A program made the position numbers and the translations under genes. This document shows, piece by piece, positions 42,879-52,760 of a DNA stretch of 64,000 nt. The DNA lies in NCBI RefSeq assembly GCF_900186995.1, contig NZ_LT906463.1, positions 868,001 through 932,000 of the forward strand. Reading direction: 5' to 3'. Numbering within the stretch: the first letter of the stretch is position 1; each line of letters begins with the position of its first letter. A model generated the notes under the pieces. That model made no database searches. It worked only from the letters and a program-made list of their open reading frames with translations, and was not told the origin of the DNA. This DNA comes from Haemophilus pittmaniae. GTDB taxonomy: Bacteria > Pseudomonadota > Gammaproteobacteria > Enterobacterales > Pasteurellaceae.

Positions 42879-43183
42879 GCAAATTGCACCGGCGCACCAT
42901 GGGCAGCGCAGGCTTCGCTAAGGCGATCCCAGAAGCGTGTGCCATCGGAGGCTATCCAGTCATTATTTTTAAAGACAAAATGGTAACCGCCCAAACGACT
43001 CGCCAACCAGAGTTCAAGTAATGGTTCTTGTTTGTTGATAACAACTTGGCTACGGTTATCGAAGGTGATGGTAAATACCGAACCTTGGGTTTCGCAGTCC
43101 ACATCAGCTTCCTGCGCGTCTAATTGTTCTTCGATGTTCTGCCAAAGGGCTTCGATATTTTGGTGAAATTCTGCAACATTCAT
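42875..43183 (-). CDS. cyaY: Iron donor protein CyaY (bacterial frataxin)
   Basis: 102 residues, the standard length. Acidic N-terminal helix (AEFHQNIEALWQNIEEQLDAQEADVDCE) and the frataxin sheet VFTITFDNRSQVVINKQEP, then LWLASRLGGYHF. Modulates the IscS/IscU iron-sulfur assembly complex and may supply iron. Divergent from lptM-lysA, and co-transcribed with recQ downstream. Confidence 0.95.
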   Translation of the reverse strand: MNVAEFHQNIEALWQNIEEQLDAQEADVDCETQGSVFTITFDNRSQVVINKQEPLLELWLASRLGGYHFVFKNNDWIASDGTRFWDRLSEACAAHGAPVQFA

Positions 43184-43283
43184 AAAAATTTTTCTGCTAA
43201 ATCTGATAGAATGCCGCGGATTATAAAGCCTTTGACCGGGATGGCAAAGGCGGTTTTAGTTATCAATCGAGAGAACCAAACCT

Positions 43284-43406
43284 ATGCAAAAGCTAATTTC
43301 CCTCTTCCTTCTCACGGTTTGTTGTGCTGCAATCAGCGGTTGTGCGGTCAAAGGCCCGCTTTATTTCCCTGATCAGGAACAGCCAAAACATCAAGCCCAA
43401 CATTAA
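43284..43406 (+). CDS. lptM: LPS translocon maturation lipoprotein LptM (YifL)
   Basis: A 40-residue lipoprotein: MQKLISLFLLTVCCAAISGC signal and lipobox, then AVKGPLYFPDQEQ, matching the G-C-x-x-KGPLYFP motif of LptM. In E. coli it binds the LptD-LptE translocon in the outer membrane and promotes correct LptD disulfide formation. A GAGA site lies ahead of the ATG. It precedes lysA by 27 bp, the usual arrangement in gammaproteobacteria. Confidence 0.92.
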   Translation: MQKLISLFLLTVCCAAISGCAVKGPLYFPDQEQPKHQAQH

Positions 43407-43433
43407 TCAAACCGATTTATTGCAGGATATTTT

Positions 43434-44684
43434 ATGGATTTCTTCCAATTTCAAGATGGTCGCCTGTTTGCTGAAAAACGCGCCGTACAACAACTTGCCG
43501 AAGAGTTCGGTACACCACTTTATATTTATTCCCGCGCAACCTTGGAACGACATTGGCACGCGTTTGATAGTGCATTGGGAACGCATCCACATTTGATTTG
43601 TTATGCGGTAAAAGCCAATTCCAATATTGCCGTATTGAATGTGATGGCGCAATTGGGTTCGGGCTTTGATATTGTGTCGCAGGGAGAATTGGAACGCGTC
43701 TTGGCCGCAGGTGGTGAGCCTGGCAAGGTGGTATTTTCCGGCGTGGCTAAATCCCGTGAAGAAATCATGCGAGCCTTGGAAGTTGGGATTCGCTGCTTTA
43801 ACGTGGAATCCGTAGCTGAATTGCATAATATCAATCAAATTGCCGGTGAAATGGGCAAGATTGCACCGATTTCATTGCGCGTGAACCCTGATGTGGATGC
43901 GCATACTCATCCGTATATTTCCACCGGCCTGAAAGAAAATAAATTCGGTGTGAGTGTGGATGAAGCCCGGGCCGTGTATAAATTGGCGGCCGGTTTGGCG
44001 CATGTAAAAATTGTCGGTATGGATTGTCATATCGGTTCTCAGCTGACCGAGTTACAACCTTTTTTAGATGCGACCGATCGTTTATTAGTGCTAATGGAGC
44101 AGTTGCAACAGGATGGTATTGAACTGCGTCACTTGGATTTTGGGGGCGGTTTAGGCGTGCCTTACCATGGTGAAACGCCACCACACCCGAGCGATTATGC
44201 GCGTGCCCTATTAAATAAATTAAAAGCCTACCCACAATTGGAAATTATCCTTGAACCGGGACGTGCGATCAGCGCAAATGCGGGAATTTTGGTTAGCCAA
44301 GTACGTTATTTAAAAAGTAACGAAAGCCGCAACTTCGCAATTGTTGATGCGGGGATGAACGATATGATTCGTCCAGCGCTTTATCAAGCCTATATGGAAA
44401 TTGTCGAAGTGGATCGCAACAAACCGCGTGATAGCGCCATTTATGATGTCGTGGGGCCGATTTGTGAAACCTCCGATTTCTTAGGTAAGGGCCGTCAATT
44501 GGCGATTGCGGCAGGTGATTTTATTGCTCAACGTTCAGCTGGGGCTTATGGGGCCAGCATGTCCTCCAACTACAATTCTCATCCGCGCACGGCTGAAGTG
44601 ATGGTAGACGGTGAAAAGGCTAAATTAATCCGCCGCCGCGAAGCCTTAACAGAATTATGGGCTTTAGAAAGCTTAATGGATTAA
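43434..44684 (+). CDS. lysA: Diaminopimelate decarboxylase
   Basis: 416 residues. PLP-dependent fold-III decarboxylase that makes lysine from meso-diaminopimelate. PLP lysine in YAVKANSN near 59-66, glycine loop LDFGGGLGV near 233-241, EPGRAI near 275-280, and the C-terminal GPICETSDFLGKGR with the catalytic cysteine, then AYGASMSSNYN. Follows lptM; a strong terminator ends the unit. Confidence 0.97.
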   Translation: MDFFQFQDGRLFAEKRAVQQLAEEFGTPLYIYSRATLERHWHAFDSALGTHPHLICYAVKANSNIAVLNVMAQLGSGFDIVSQGELERVLAAGGEPGKVVFSGVAKSREEIMRALEVGIRCFNVESVAELHNINQIAGEMGKIAPISLRVNPDVDAHTHPYISTGLKENKFGVSVDEARAVYKLAAGLAHVKIVGMDCHIGSQLTELQPFLDATDRLLVLMEQLQQDGIELRHLDFGGGLGVPYHGETPPHPSDYARALLNKLKAYPQLEIILEPGRAISANAGILVSQVRYLKSNESRNFAIVDAGMNDMIRPALYQAYMEIVEVDRNKPRDSAIYDVVGPICETSDFLGKGRQLAIAAGDFIAQRSAGAYGASMSSNYNSHPRTAEVMVDGEKAKLIRRREALTELWALESLMD

Positions 44685-44710
44685 GAAAAAAATCGATAAA
44701 GACAACACAG

Positions 44711-44737
44711 AGGCGGGGTTTTCCCCGCCTTTTTTTG
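44711..44737 (+). terminator. lysA terminator
   Basis: AGGCGGGG / CCCCGCCT with loop TTTT and seven Ts. Confidence 0.97.
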
Positions 44738-44763
44738 TGCAAAAAAGTATTTTTATGCAACTC

Positions 44764-44824
44764 TAATAAAATCAATGAGTTACATGTTGTTTTGGGAAAA
44801 ACTTGTTTTTTCTAGGGGGCGTTT
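44764..44824 (+). repeat. Dispersed intergenic element, copy 10
   Basis: TAATAAAATCAATGAGTTAC to AGGGGGCGTTT. Between lysA terminator and gsp. Confidence 0.9.
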
Positions 44825-44855
44825 GAGCATTGCGATATTTGGGGGCTCTTAGCAA

Positions 44856-44886
44856 AAAGCGCTATACTGATTAGCGCTTTATTTTT
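44856..44886 (+). promoter_or_regulatory. Hairpin with embedded -10-like box ahead of gsp
   Basis: Perfect 9-bp stem AAAGCGCTA / TAGCGCTTT, 7-base loop, then ATTTTTA. It has the look of an intrinsic terminator 15 bp ahead of the gsp start. A TATACT (44863-44868) spans the left arm and loop and could instead be the -10 box. Confidence 0.5.
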
Positions 44887-44900
44887 ACTCGGAGTTTTTT

Positions 44901-46778
44901 ATGCCAGATCGTTCCCCCAATATTGTCACCCATGATCCTTTTGGTAGCCTACTTGGTTATGCGCCGGGTGGCGTAGCCATTTATTCCTCGGATTACACCA
45001 CTGCCGACGATACCGAATATCCCAATGATGCTGCGTTTCGTAGCTATTTAGGCCGTGAATACATGGGCTATAAATGGCAATGCGTGGAATTTGCCCGTCG
45101 CTATTTGTATCTTAATTATGGATTGGTATTCACCGATGTCGGCATGGCCTACGAGATTTTCTCCTTACGCTTTTTACGTTGTGTGGTGGATGATGCCTTA
45201 GTGCCACTACAGGCCTTTGCCAACGGTTCGCAGCGTGCACCACAAGCCGGTGCATTGTTGATTTGGGCAGAAGGAGGGGAATTTAAAAACACCGGCCATG
45301 TGGCGGTGATAACTGAAGTGTTAGCGGATAGAATTCGGATTGCCGAACAAAATGTGATCCATAGTCGTTTACCAACTGGCCAACAATGGACTCGTGAATT
45401 ACCGTTGCGCCATGATGATTGCGGCTATTGGTTGCAGGATACCTTTCAAGACACCCATATTTTAGGCTGGATGTTACAAACTGCGGATACCCAATATAGT
45501 CAGCCACAACCAATGCCATCGGCGGAGAAACTGCCGATTAAGGCGGAATATATTGCTGATCGCGGCCAATTTAATGGCCCTTGGCTGGATGAGCACAAGC
45601 CCTTTGATGCGGCTTACGTAAAAGCAATGGGCGGACATCGGGTGAATCGGGGCAGTCAATATCGCTACTTTGCTATTTCTGATAGTGCCCATCAGGAGCT
45701 GATTCGGGCCACCAATGAAGTGCATTTAATGTATTTGCACGCCACTGATAAAGTCTTAAAAGACGATAATTTATTGGCTCGTTTTGATATTCCGAAAGTA
45801 TTGTGGCCACGGTTACGTCTGTCTTGGCAAAATCGTCGTTATCAAACCATTACCGGCCGTTTGGATTTTTGTTTAGATGAACGTGGTTTGAAGGTATATG
45901 AATATAATGCCGATTCGGCATCCTGTCATGCGGAAGCCGGCGATATTATGACCCGTTGGGCACAGCAGGCCGGAGTGAATTTAGGCGAAAATCCGGGGGA
46001 TGGTCTACGTAATGCATTGGCTGATTGTTGGCAGCATAGTGAGGCATCGAAACTGGTGCATATTTTGCAGGATCATGATAATGAAGAGGACTACCATTCA
46101 TTATTTATGGCGACAGCATTGGCACAGGCGGGATTCCGCGCCAAGATTATTCACGGTACCGAAGGATTGTATTGGGATAATCGGGGGCGTTTGTTGGACG
46201 ATGATAATAATTTAGTTCAAACTGTATGGAAGACTTGGGCATGGGAAACCATGATCGAACAGTTGCGCCAAGAAACCCGTGGTGATGAAACCGCTCCGCC
46301 GATTCGTACCGGTTATGCCGGTGATAAGGTGCGTTTAATCGATGTGTTGCTACGTCCTGAGGTTTTAGTGTATGAACCGTTATGGACAGCAATTCCTAGT
46401 AATAAGGCGATTTTGCCGGTGCTTTGGTCACTCTTCCCAAACCATCGTTATTTATTAGAAGCCTCTTTTTCTCCAACGGAGAATCTGAAACTTGAAGGGT
46501 ATGCCAAAAAACCGATTAGCGGTCGCCGTGGCGATAATGTGACGCTGATTGGTGAGGGGAAAACCCTCGGTGAAACTAATGGTAAATTTGGTGCACAGGA
46601 GAATATTTACCAACAGCTTTGGTGTTTACCTCAGGTGGATGATCAATATGTGCAAATCTGTACCTTCACCGTTGGTGGTCATTACGGCGGTAGCTGCTTG
46701 CGTTCCGATCCGAGCCGGGTTATTGTCGGTGATAGTGATATGCAGCCATTGCGGGTATTACCGGATAATGCGTTTTAA
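44901..46778 (+). CDS. gsp: Bifunctional glutathionylspermidine amidase/synthetase
   Basis: 625 residues, close to E. coli GspSA (619). The N-terminal CHAP amidase domain has its nucleophile in YKWQCVEFARRYLYL (Cys near 61) and its histidine in NTGHVAVI. The C-terminal ATP-grasp synthetase domain (about 205-620) contains GRLDFCLDERGLKVYEYNADSAS and the ending GGHYGGSCLRSDPSRVI. The enzyme joins spermidine to glutathione and hydrolyses the product, a polyamine/thiol redox function in the cytosol. CGGAG ribosome binding site. Confidence 0.95.
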   Translation: MPDRSPNIVTHDPFGSLLGYAPGGVAIYSSDYTTADDTEYPNDAAFRSYLGREYMGYKWQCVEFARRYLYLNYGLVFTDVGMAYEIFSLRFLRCVVDDALVPLQAFANGSQRAPQAGALLIWAEGGEFKNTGHVAVITEVLADRIRIAEQNVIHSRLPTGQQWTRELPLRHDDCGYWLQDTFQDTHILGWMLQTADTQYSQPQPMPSAEKLPIKAEYIADRGQFNGPWLDEHKPFDAAYVKAMGGHRVNRGSQYRYFAISDSAHQELIRATNEVHLMYLHATDKVLKDDNLLARFDIPKVLWPRLRLSWQNRRYQTITGRLDFCLDERGLKVYEYNADSASCHAEAGDIMTRWAQQAGVNLGENPGDGLRNALADCWQHSEASKLVHILQDHDNEEDYHSLFMATALAQAGFRAKIIHGTEGLYWDNRGRLLDDDNNLVQTVWKTWAWETMIEQLRQETRGDETAPPIRTGYAGDKVRLIDVLLRPEVLVYEPLWTAIPSNKAILPVLWSLFPNHRYLLEASFSPTENLKLEGYAKKPISGRRGDNVTLIGEGKTLGETNGKFGAQENIYQQLWCLPQVDDQYVQICTFTVGGHYGGSCLRSDPSRVIVGDSDMQPLRVLPDNAF

Positions 46779-46784
46779 AGCATA

Positions 46785-46814
46785 AAAAAAGACCGTTAAC
46801 TACGGTCTTTTTTA
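46785..46814. terminator. gsp terminator
   Basis: AAAAAAGACCGT / ACGGTCTTTTTT stem with short loop; T-runs on both strands. Confidence 0.9.
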
Positions 46815-46939
46815 TTTAAGGAGAAATCTTTGTGGTGTTGCTATCAACGTCTTAATACATAAAAAATCTGCACCTTCATCAGTTTTTCTTAACCTTCGGG
46901 TGCAGGTAATAGATATTTTAAAGCTTTAGCTTATCACGA

Positions 46940-47578
46940 TTATTTCGCGTCTTTGTTATCAGCCGCTTTTTCAGGCGCTTTCAACATGTCTTCCGGAATA
47001 AAGCTTTGTTGCACTTTTTCCATGTGTGGAAGGTTGTGAGCAATACCTTTATGACAGTCAATACAGGTTTTGTTTTGTTCCTGTGCAAGGGCGTGCATTT
47101 GTTGCGCTACAGTTTTTTGTTGAGTAAAGTCCATATCGTTGAAGTTATGGCAGTTACGACATTCTTGAGAACCATTAGCTTTCATGCGGGCCCACTCGCG
47201 TTCCGCCATTTCTAAACGATGTTTTTCAAATTTTTCTTTGGTATCAACTTTACCCGTATAGTACGCAAATACTTCGGTAGAAGCCTGCATTTTACGGATC
47301 ATTTTTGGAACGAATTCATGTGGTACATGACAGTCTGAACAGATCGCTTTGACACCTGAGCGGTTGCTAAAGTGTACGGACGCTTGGTATTCAGGCACAA
47401 CATCATTGGTGTGACAATCTGAACAGAATTGTTCCGTATTGGTGGTGGCCATTCCTACATTGAATAGGTTGGTGCCAACGATAGTTCCAATGATGGTTAA
47501 TAAAATAACGCCGCCAATAGCCATTTTGCTTGGTGAGCGTAACCAACGGCAGACTTTTTGAATGCTTGATTTAATCAT
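46940..47578 (-). CDS. napC: Cytochrome c-type protein NapC
   Basis: 212 residues. One N-terminal membrane helix (about 20-40) and four CxxCH heme motifs (CSDCHT, CSDCHV, CRNCHN, CIDCHK), the NapC/NirT pattern. It oxidises menaquinol in the inner membrane and passes electrons to NapB-NapA. C-terminal tail is Lys/Ala-rich. Last gene of the nap operon; 11 bp separate it from napB. Confidence 0.96.
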   Translation of the reverse strand: MIKSSIQKVCRWLRSPSKMAIGGVILLTIIGTIVGTNLFNVGMATTNTEQFCSDCHTNDVVPEYQASVHFSNRSGVKAICSDCHVPHEFVPKMIRKMQASTEVFAYYTGKVDTKEKFEKHRLEMAEREWARMKANGSQECRNCHNFNDMDFTQQKTVAQQMHALAQEQNKTCIDCHKGIAHNLPHMEKVQQSFIPEDMLKAPEKAADNKDAK

Positions 47579-47589
47579 GGTGTTGCTCC

Positions 47590-48018
47590 TTATTTACCTT
47601 GCATCTGACGAATGGTTTCAAATTTATTTTGAATAATTGGGTTCACGTCGGTTTGTTGAACGTGGCATTGTAAGCAGAAATAACGACGTGGTGAGGTGCC
47701 TTCTGTTTTTTGTCCATCGCGAGTAAGGAAATGGCTTTCCGGTACGCGAGGTGCACCGGTTGTTGGAGCAACATCCGGAGAGTGACAACCTAAACATTGG
47801 TTGGCATTCTTAGTGACTTGTAAACCACGAATACTGTGTGGAACAAGTGGGGGTTGGTTAGGGAAGGTCACAGGGATATTGCCCGCATCTTTATAAGGAT
47901 TAGTAAATGCAGGTGCAATACTTTCTGCAGTTTTATCAATGCTGTTTGCAACTTGCGGAGCATCGGCAAACGCCAATCCGCTACATAAAGCCAGCATGAA
48001 AATAAATGTTTTTTTCAT
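47590..48018 (-). CDS. napB: Diheme cytochrome c NapB, nitrate reductase small subunit
   Basis: 142 residues from the ATG at 48018 (MKKTFIFMLALCSGLAFA), preceded by GGAG; the longer TTG frame lacks a signal peptide at its start. Signal peptide cleaved at about AFA-DAP. Two heme motifs, CLGCHS and CLQCHV. Periplasmic partner that feeds electrons to NapA. Confidence 0.95.
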   Translation of the reverse strand: MKKTFIFMLALCSGLAFADAPQVANSIDKTAESIAPAFTNPYKDAGNIPVTFPNQPPLVPHSIRGLQVTKNANQCLGCHSPDVAPTTGAPRVPESHFLTRDGQKTEGTSPRRYFCLQCHVQQTDVNPIIQNKFETIRQMQGK

Positions 48019-48031
48019 GAAATCCACTCCA

Positions 48032-48922
48032 TTAAATATTTTTAATTTTAACTTGTTTCTCAAAACGAGAACCAAACGTAAATACATTTTCAGGGCAAAC
48101 GTCAATACAACGTCCACAGGTTATACAATCTTTTGCTAACACAATTTGGCTATCTTCTGCATCTCCGTGTAAAGGAAGGCGTAACACTTGCGGTTCAGGG
48201 CAGACGTTATAGCAGTCCATACAACGGTCACAGCGATTACGATCAATCACGTTGATTTTGATTAGGCTTTTGGCTCCAATCACGCCGTACATCGCGCCAA
48301 TTGGGCAAAGGTGACCACACCAACCATGTTCGGCAACCAGTAAGTCAAATAGGAAAATGACTGCTACTAACCAAAGAGTCGCCCCCGTTCCGAAAACGAA
48401 CACGCGGCCAAAGGCTGCAACAGGGTTTATCCATTCCCATAAGAGAGTGCCGGTTATCGCACTACCAACTAGAATCATCGCTAAAACTACATAACGAAGT
48501 TGGCGTGAGATTTTAAGTGATTGGCGAATACCCAATTTTCTACGTAACCAAGCTGCTGCATCGGTGACCATGTTCATTGGGCAAACCCAACTGCAAAAGG
48601 CTTTGCTGGCAACGATGGCGTAGAATATGACAATGACCAAGGCACCGATGATCGTTGTGATTTCTGGTAAATAACCAGTCACTAAACTTTCAGCGGTAAT
48701 CAATGGATCTGTAAATGGCACAGTATCCAAAAGCATACTTGAGCTGTAATTGCCTTTTAGAATCCAAAACTGCCAAATCGGGCCGCTTAAGAACATCAAA
48801 ATAATGCTCAATTGGCTAATTCGTCGTAGAATCAAAAAGCGATATGCATGCCACCACCCCAGTTTTTGACGAGCTTCTAAGCCTGCATCTTTGGGTTTAT
48901 TCGGGGTATATTTTTCAGCCAT
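48032..48922 (-). CDS. napH: Ferredoxin-type quinol oxidase subunit NapH
   Basis: 296 residues, four transmembrane helices, cytoplasmic CxxxCP motifs (CSWVCPMN, CGHLCPIG) and two [4Fe-4S] sites near the C-terminus (CDRCMDCYNVCP, CITCGRCIDVCP). With NapG it forms a second route from quinol to NapB. Start overlaps the napG stop by one base-triplet edge (TAATG). Confidence 0.95.
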   Translation of the reverse strand: MAEKYTPNKPKDAGLEARQKLGWWHAYRFLILRRISQLSIILMFLSGPIWQFWILKGNYSSSMLLDTVPFTDPLITAESLVTGYLPEITTIIGALVIVIFYAIVASKAFCSWVCPMNMVTDAAAWLRRKLGIRQSLKISRQLRYVVLAMILVGSAITGTLLWEWINPVAAFGRVFVFGTGATLWLVAVIFLFDLLVAEHGWCGHLCPIGAMYGVIGAKSLIKINVIDRNRCDRCMDCYNVCPEPQVLRLPLHGDAEDSQIVLAKDCITCGRCIDVCPENVFTFGSRFEKQVKIKNI

Positions 48923-49827
48923 TATTTAACCCCCTTAATGTTTAAGTCCAGATTTGGAAATTGCTCAGCTTCCGGTACCGTTGTTGGATTAGGTACATAA
49001 TCCATTGTTGCACGATTCGGCGTTGCCACTTTTTGGTTTGGTTGAACCTGCATTGGCTGATAAACCGGCTCATGTAAGCCTTCCGGCATACGAGCATCCA
49101 TTGCTGGACGTAAACCATCCGGATGTTGTTCCTCAATTAAGGATTTTCCAGCGTTTTGTTTTTCTTTCCAGCCTAAGCGATAGTGGCGGCCGAGTAAGCC
49201 TTTGGCGATATCCATCGGTAAGACTTTAATTGCCGCTTCTTCTAATACGCAAGCTTGTTCGCATTTACCACATCCGGTGCAAGCATCGGAATGAACAGTT
49301 GGAATAAGCTTCGCATGAATTCCCGTACGATCATTGTGCACACGTTCGAGCGTAATTGCTTTATCCACTAATGGACAAACACGATAACAAACATCACAAC
49401 GTAAACCTTGCCAGTTAAGACAAGTTTCATGGTCTAGCAAAACCGCCAACCCCATTCTCGCATCATTGATGTCTTTAAGTTCTTCACTTAACGCACCACT
49501 TGGGCAGGCATTCATACAAGGAATATCCGGACACATTTCGCAAGGTTTATCCCGAGCGATAAAATAAGGTGTGCCGGCTTCCATTGGAGAAATTAGCGAG
49601 GCTAGATACAACATATCATATGGACACGCTTGGACACATTGTCCGCAGCGGGTACAAGCAGCCAAGAAATCCTTTTCCGGTAATGCACCGGGTGGACGTA
49701 AGGCGACGCCTTCTTTTGCTTTAGCTTGTTGTTGCTGTAAGCCAAGAATGACGCCTACACCACACACTCCGACAGCCGTTCGGGTCACATTTTTTAAAAA
49801 TTGACGACGGTTGGGATCAAGTTTCAT
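48922..49827 (-). CDS. napG: Ferredoxin-type protein NapG
   Basis: 301 residues. Twin-arginine signal ([15 protein letters not shown], residues about 6-20) shows export of the folded, cluster-bearing protein. Four [4Fe-4S] binding groups: [35 protein letters not shown] and [11 protein letters not shown]. It is the periplasmic partner of NapH. The gap to napA is 118 bp and holds a hairpin, which is unusual in an otherwise tightly packed operon. Confidence 0.95.
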   Translation of the reverse strand: MKLDPNRRQFLKNVTRTAVGVCGVGVILGLQQQQAKAKEGVALRPPGALPEKDFLAACTRCGQCVQACPYDMLYLASLISPMEAGTPYFIARDKPCEMCPDIPCMNACPSGALSEELKDINDARMGLAVLLDHETCLNWQGLRCDVCYRVCPLVDKAITLERVHNDRTGIHAKLIPTVHSDACTGCGKCEQACVLEEAAIKVLPMDIAKGLLGRHYRLGWKEKQNAGKSLIEEQHPDGLRPAMDARMPEGLHEPVYQPMQVQPNQKVATPNRATMDYVPNPTTVPEAEQFPNLDLNIKGVK

Positions 49828-49913
49828 CAGCGTTTCCTTTTATAAGCGATTTGCTTTCACAACAGCGTTGTTTAGTTCAATCGCTCTTGTTGGTAGTTCG
49901 TAAATTTAATATA

Positions 49914-49934
49914 GGGGCGTACTTGCTACGCCCT
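49914..49934 (-). other. Hairpin between napA and napG
   Basis: GGGGCGTA / TACGCCCT (one G-T pair), 5-base loop. No good T-tract on the minus strand, so mRNA processing or stabilisation is as likely as termination. Confidence 0.5.
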
Positions 49935-49945
49935 TACAGCTGTAT

Positions 49946-52432
49946 TTACGCTTTAACAACTTTAACCGCACATTTTTTGAAGTCGGTTTCGCCTGAAATT
50001 GGGTCGGTTGCATCTAAAGTTAATTTGTTAGCAAGCTGACCTGCATCAAAGAAGGTGGTGTAAATTAAGCCCTGAGGACATTTGTTACGACCACGGGTAT
50101 CTAAGTAAGAAACCATTTCACCACGACGAGTAATTAACTTCACTTTATCCCCATGACGTAAGCCATATTTTTTTGCATCCGCTGGGTGCATCCAAACTAA
50201 GTTGTTCGGGAACGCACGGTGTAATTCAGGTACACGACGAGTCATAGTACCGGTATGCCAGTGCTCAAGTACACGACCAGTACATAACCATAATGGATAT
50301 TCTTCATCCGGTGATTCTGCAGGGTCTTCATAAGGCACACCTAAGATAATTGCTTTTTTATCTGGATAACCGTAGAAAGCAACATCTTCGCCTGCTTTAA
50401 CGTACGGGTCAAAGCCTTCACGGTAACGCCATAAGGTTTCTTTACCGTCAACAACCGGCCAACGTAAACCACGTACTTGGTGATAAGTATCGAATGGTGC
50501 TAAGTCATGACCATGACCACGACCGAAGTCAGCGTATTCTTCGAATAAGCCTTTTTGTAAGTAGTAACCAAAGTGATCCGCTTCATCATTGATGTATCCC
50601 GGAACATCTGTTGGTACTTTAAATTTGTTTACTTCACCATTTTCGTAAAGCACTTCATATAAAGTTTTGCCACGATATTCAGGCATTTGAGCTAATAACT
50701 CTTCACCCCATACTTCATCCGTTTTGAAGTATTTAGAGAATTCAACAATTTGCCATAAGTCAGAACGAGACTCACCCGGGCCTTTTACTTGTTGACGCCA
50801 TAATTGGGTACGACGTTCTGCATTACCATAGCCCCCTTCTTTTTCTACCCACATACAAGTTGGAAGAATTAAGTCAGCAGCAACCGCAGAAACGGATGGG
50901 TAAGGGTCTGAAACAACGATGAAGTTTTCAGGGTTACGCCAGCCTGGGAAAATTTCTTCATTAATGTTTGGACCGCCTTGCATGTTGTTGGTACAAAGTT
51001 GCCATAAGAAGTTTAATTTGCCATCTTTTAATGCACGGCTTTGTTGTACAGCAGAGTATCCAGGTACAGTTGGAATGGTACCTTTTGGTAATTTCCATTT
51101 TTTCTCAGTGATTTCAACGTGTTTAGGATTGGTCACCACCATGTCCGCCGGTAAACGGTGAACGAAAGTACCGACTTCACGTGCTGTACCACAGGCTGAA
51201 GGTTGACCAGTTAATGAGAACGGGCCACAACCAGGTTTAGAAATTTTACCTGTAAGCAAGTGTACGTTATAGATCATGTGGTTAACCCACACACCACGGG
51301 TATGTTGGTTAAAGCCCATTGTCCAGAAAGAAACTAAGTTTTGTTCTGGATCTGCATACATCTTCGCGAGGGTTTCAAGCTGATCTTTTGGTACACCAGA
51401 AATGCGGTGAGCTTCATCTAATGTATAAGGCGCAACGATTTTCTTAAATTCTTCGAAATCGGAGTCATACATTTTACCCGCAGTTTTGCGATTTTTTGCT
51501 GCAACTTCAAGTGGGTGTTCTGGGCGTAAACCATAACCGATATCGGTTTCACCACGTTTGAATTTGGTATGTTTATTAACGAAATCCCAGTTTACTTTAT
51601 CGTTTTGGATAATGTAGTTTGCGATGTAGTTAAGGATTGCAAGGTCTGAATGTGGATTAAATACGATAGGCACATCAGCTAATTCAAAAGAACGGTGTTC
51701 GAAAGTAGACATTACCACAACACGCACTTTATCATCTGAAAGACGACGGTCAGAAATACGCGACCATAAAATTGGATGCATTTCCGCCATGTTTGAACCC
51801 CAAAGCACAAACGCATCGGTTTTTTCGATATCGTTATAGCAGCCCATTGGTTCATCCATACCAAAGGTACGCATAAACGCAACCGCTGCAGATGCCATAC
51901 AGTGGCGAGCATTAGGATCGATAGTATTAGAACGAAGACCGGCTTTCCAAAGTTTTACTTTTGCATAGCCTTCATAGATGGTGGTTTGGCCTGAAGAGAA
52001 CATCCCTACAGCATTTGGTTCTTTTTTCTTCAAGATATCTTTGATTTTTTCCGCCATAATGGTGAAAGCTTGATCCCAAGAAACCGGTGTAAAGTCGCCT
52101 TCTTTGTGGAATTTGCCGTCTTTCATACGTAATAACGGAGTTTGTACACGGTCTGCACCGTACATGATTTTAGAAAGGAAGTAACCTTTGATACAGTTTA
52201 AACCGCGGTTTACCTCTGCATCTGGGTCACCTTGGGTGGCAACAACACGACCGTCTTTAGTTCCTACCAATACGCTACATCCTGTACCACAGAAACGACA
52301 TGGTGCTTTATCCCATTTGATGCCCATATCTTCTGCCGCATCGACCTGTTTAACAGGGATGGTCATACCGGCAGCCGCAGCTGCAGCAAGCGCAGCATTG
52401 GCTTTCATAAAATCTCTACGATTAAGTTCCAT
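49946..52432 (-). CDS. napA: Periplasmic nitrate reductase catalytic subunit NapA
   Basis: 828 residues from the ATG at 52432 ([14 protein letters not shown]); a GTG 12 bases upstream is the alternative. Twin-arginine signal NRRDFMKA, cleaved after about VDA-AED. [4Fe-4S] site CRFCGTGC near 45-52 and bis-MGD molybdenum cofactor domains; the Mo-ligand cysteine is in the region [17 protein letters not shown] near 150. Reduces nitrate to nitrite in the periplasm. Length matches NapA of relatives. Confidence 0.97.
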   Translation of the reverse strand: MELNRRDFMKANAALAAAAAAGMTIPVKQVDAAEDMGIKWDKAPCRFCGTGCSVLVGTKDGRVVATQGDPDAEVNRGLNCIKGYFLSKIMYGADRVQTPLLRMKDGKFHKEGDFTPVSWDQAFTIMAEKIKDILKKKEPNAVGMFSSGQTTIYEGYAKVKLWKAGLRSNTIDPNARHCMASAAVAFMRTFGMDEPMGCYNDIEKTDAFVLWGSNMAEMHPILWSRISDRRLSDDKVRVVVMSTFEHRSFELADVPIVFNPHSDLAILNYIANYIIQNDKVNWDFVNKHTKFKRGETDIGYGLRPEHPLEVAAKNRKTAGKMYDSDFEEFKKIVAPYTLDEAHRISGVPKDQLETLAKMYADPEQNLVSFWTMGFNQHTRGVWVNHMIYNVHLLTGKISKPGCGPFSLTGQPSACGTAREVGTFVHRLPADMVVTNPKHVEITEKKWKLPKGTIPTVPGYSAVQQSRALKDGKLNFLWQLCTNNMQGGPNINEEIFPGWRNPENFIVVSDPYPSVSAVAADLILPTCMWVEKEGGYGNAERRTQLWRQQVKGPGESRSDLWQIVEFSKYFKTDEVWGEELLAQMPEYRGKTLYEVLYENGEVNKFKVPTDVPGYINDEADHFGYYLQKGLFEEYADFGRGHGHDLAPFDTYHQVRGLRWPVVDGKETLWRYREGFDPYVKAGEDVAFYGYPDKKAIILGVPYEDPAESPDEEYPLWLCTGRVLEHWHTGTMTRRVPELHRAFPNNLVWMHPADAKKYGLRHGDKVKLITRRGEMVSYLDTRGRNKCPQGLIYTTFFDAGQLANKLTLDATDPISGETDFKKCAVKVVKA

Positions 52433-52496
52433 AGTTTTCCCCACTCGTTGTTAAATTTCAGTACGCACAAATAAAGCTGATGTACGTCCAATCATT

Positions 52497-52760
52497 TTAT
52501 TTTTCATCTAAATAATTCGAAATTAAAGACACAACAATCACGCCCGGAATGTCTTTAATTTCATCCATAAGATCTGCTAACGCTAGTTGGCGGTTACTTT
52601 CAAGGGTAACCACCAATTTACCTTCATCGGCTTTCTCACCGTGAATTTCAGCCGTTGGAATGGCTAAAATAGCCGCTTTGACTTGATTGAGTTTTTCCGG
52701 TCTGGCCTGCACCACAATGCTGCATACATACCAGTTCTCGTTTTCGCTAAATTGACTCAT
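52497..52760 (-). CDS. napD: NapA signal-peptide-binding chaperone NapD
   Basis: 87 residues from the ATG at 52760 (MSQFSENENWYVCSIVVQARPEK); the upstream TTG frame start is not needed. NapD binds the twin-arginine signal of NapA and delays export until cofactor is loaded. Overlaps the 3' end of napF by 14 bp. Confidence 0.93.
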   Translation of the reverse strand: MSQFSENENWYVCSIVVQARPEKLNQVKAAILAIPTAEIHGEKADEGKLVVTLESNRQLALADLMDEIKDIPGVIVVSLISNYLDEK

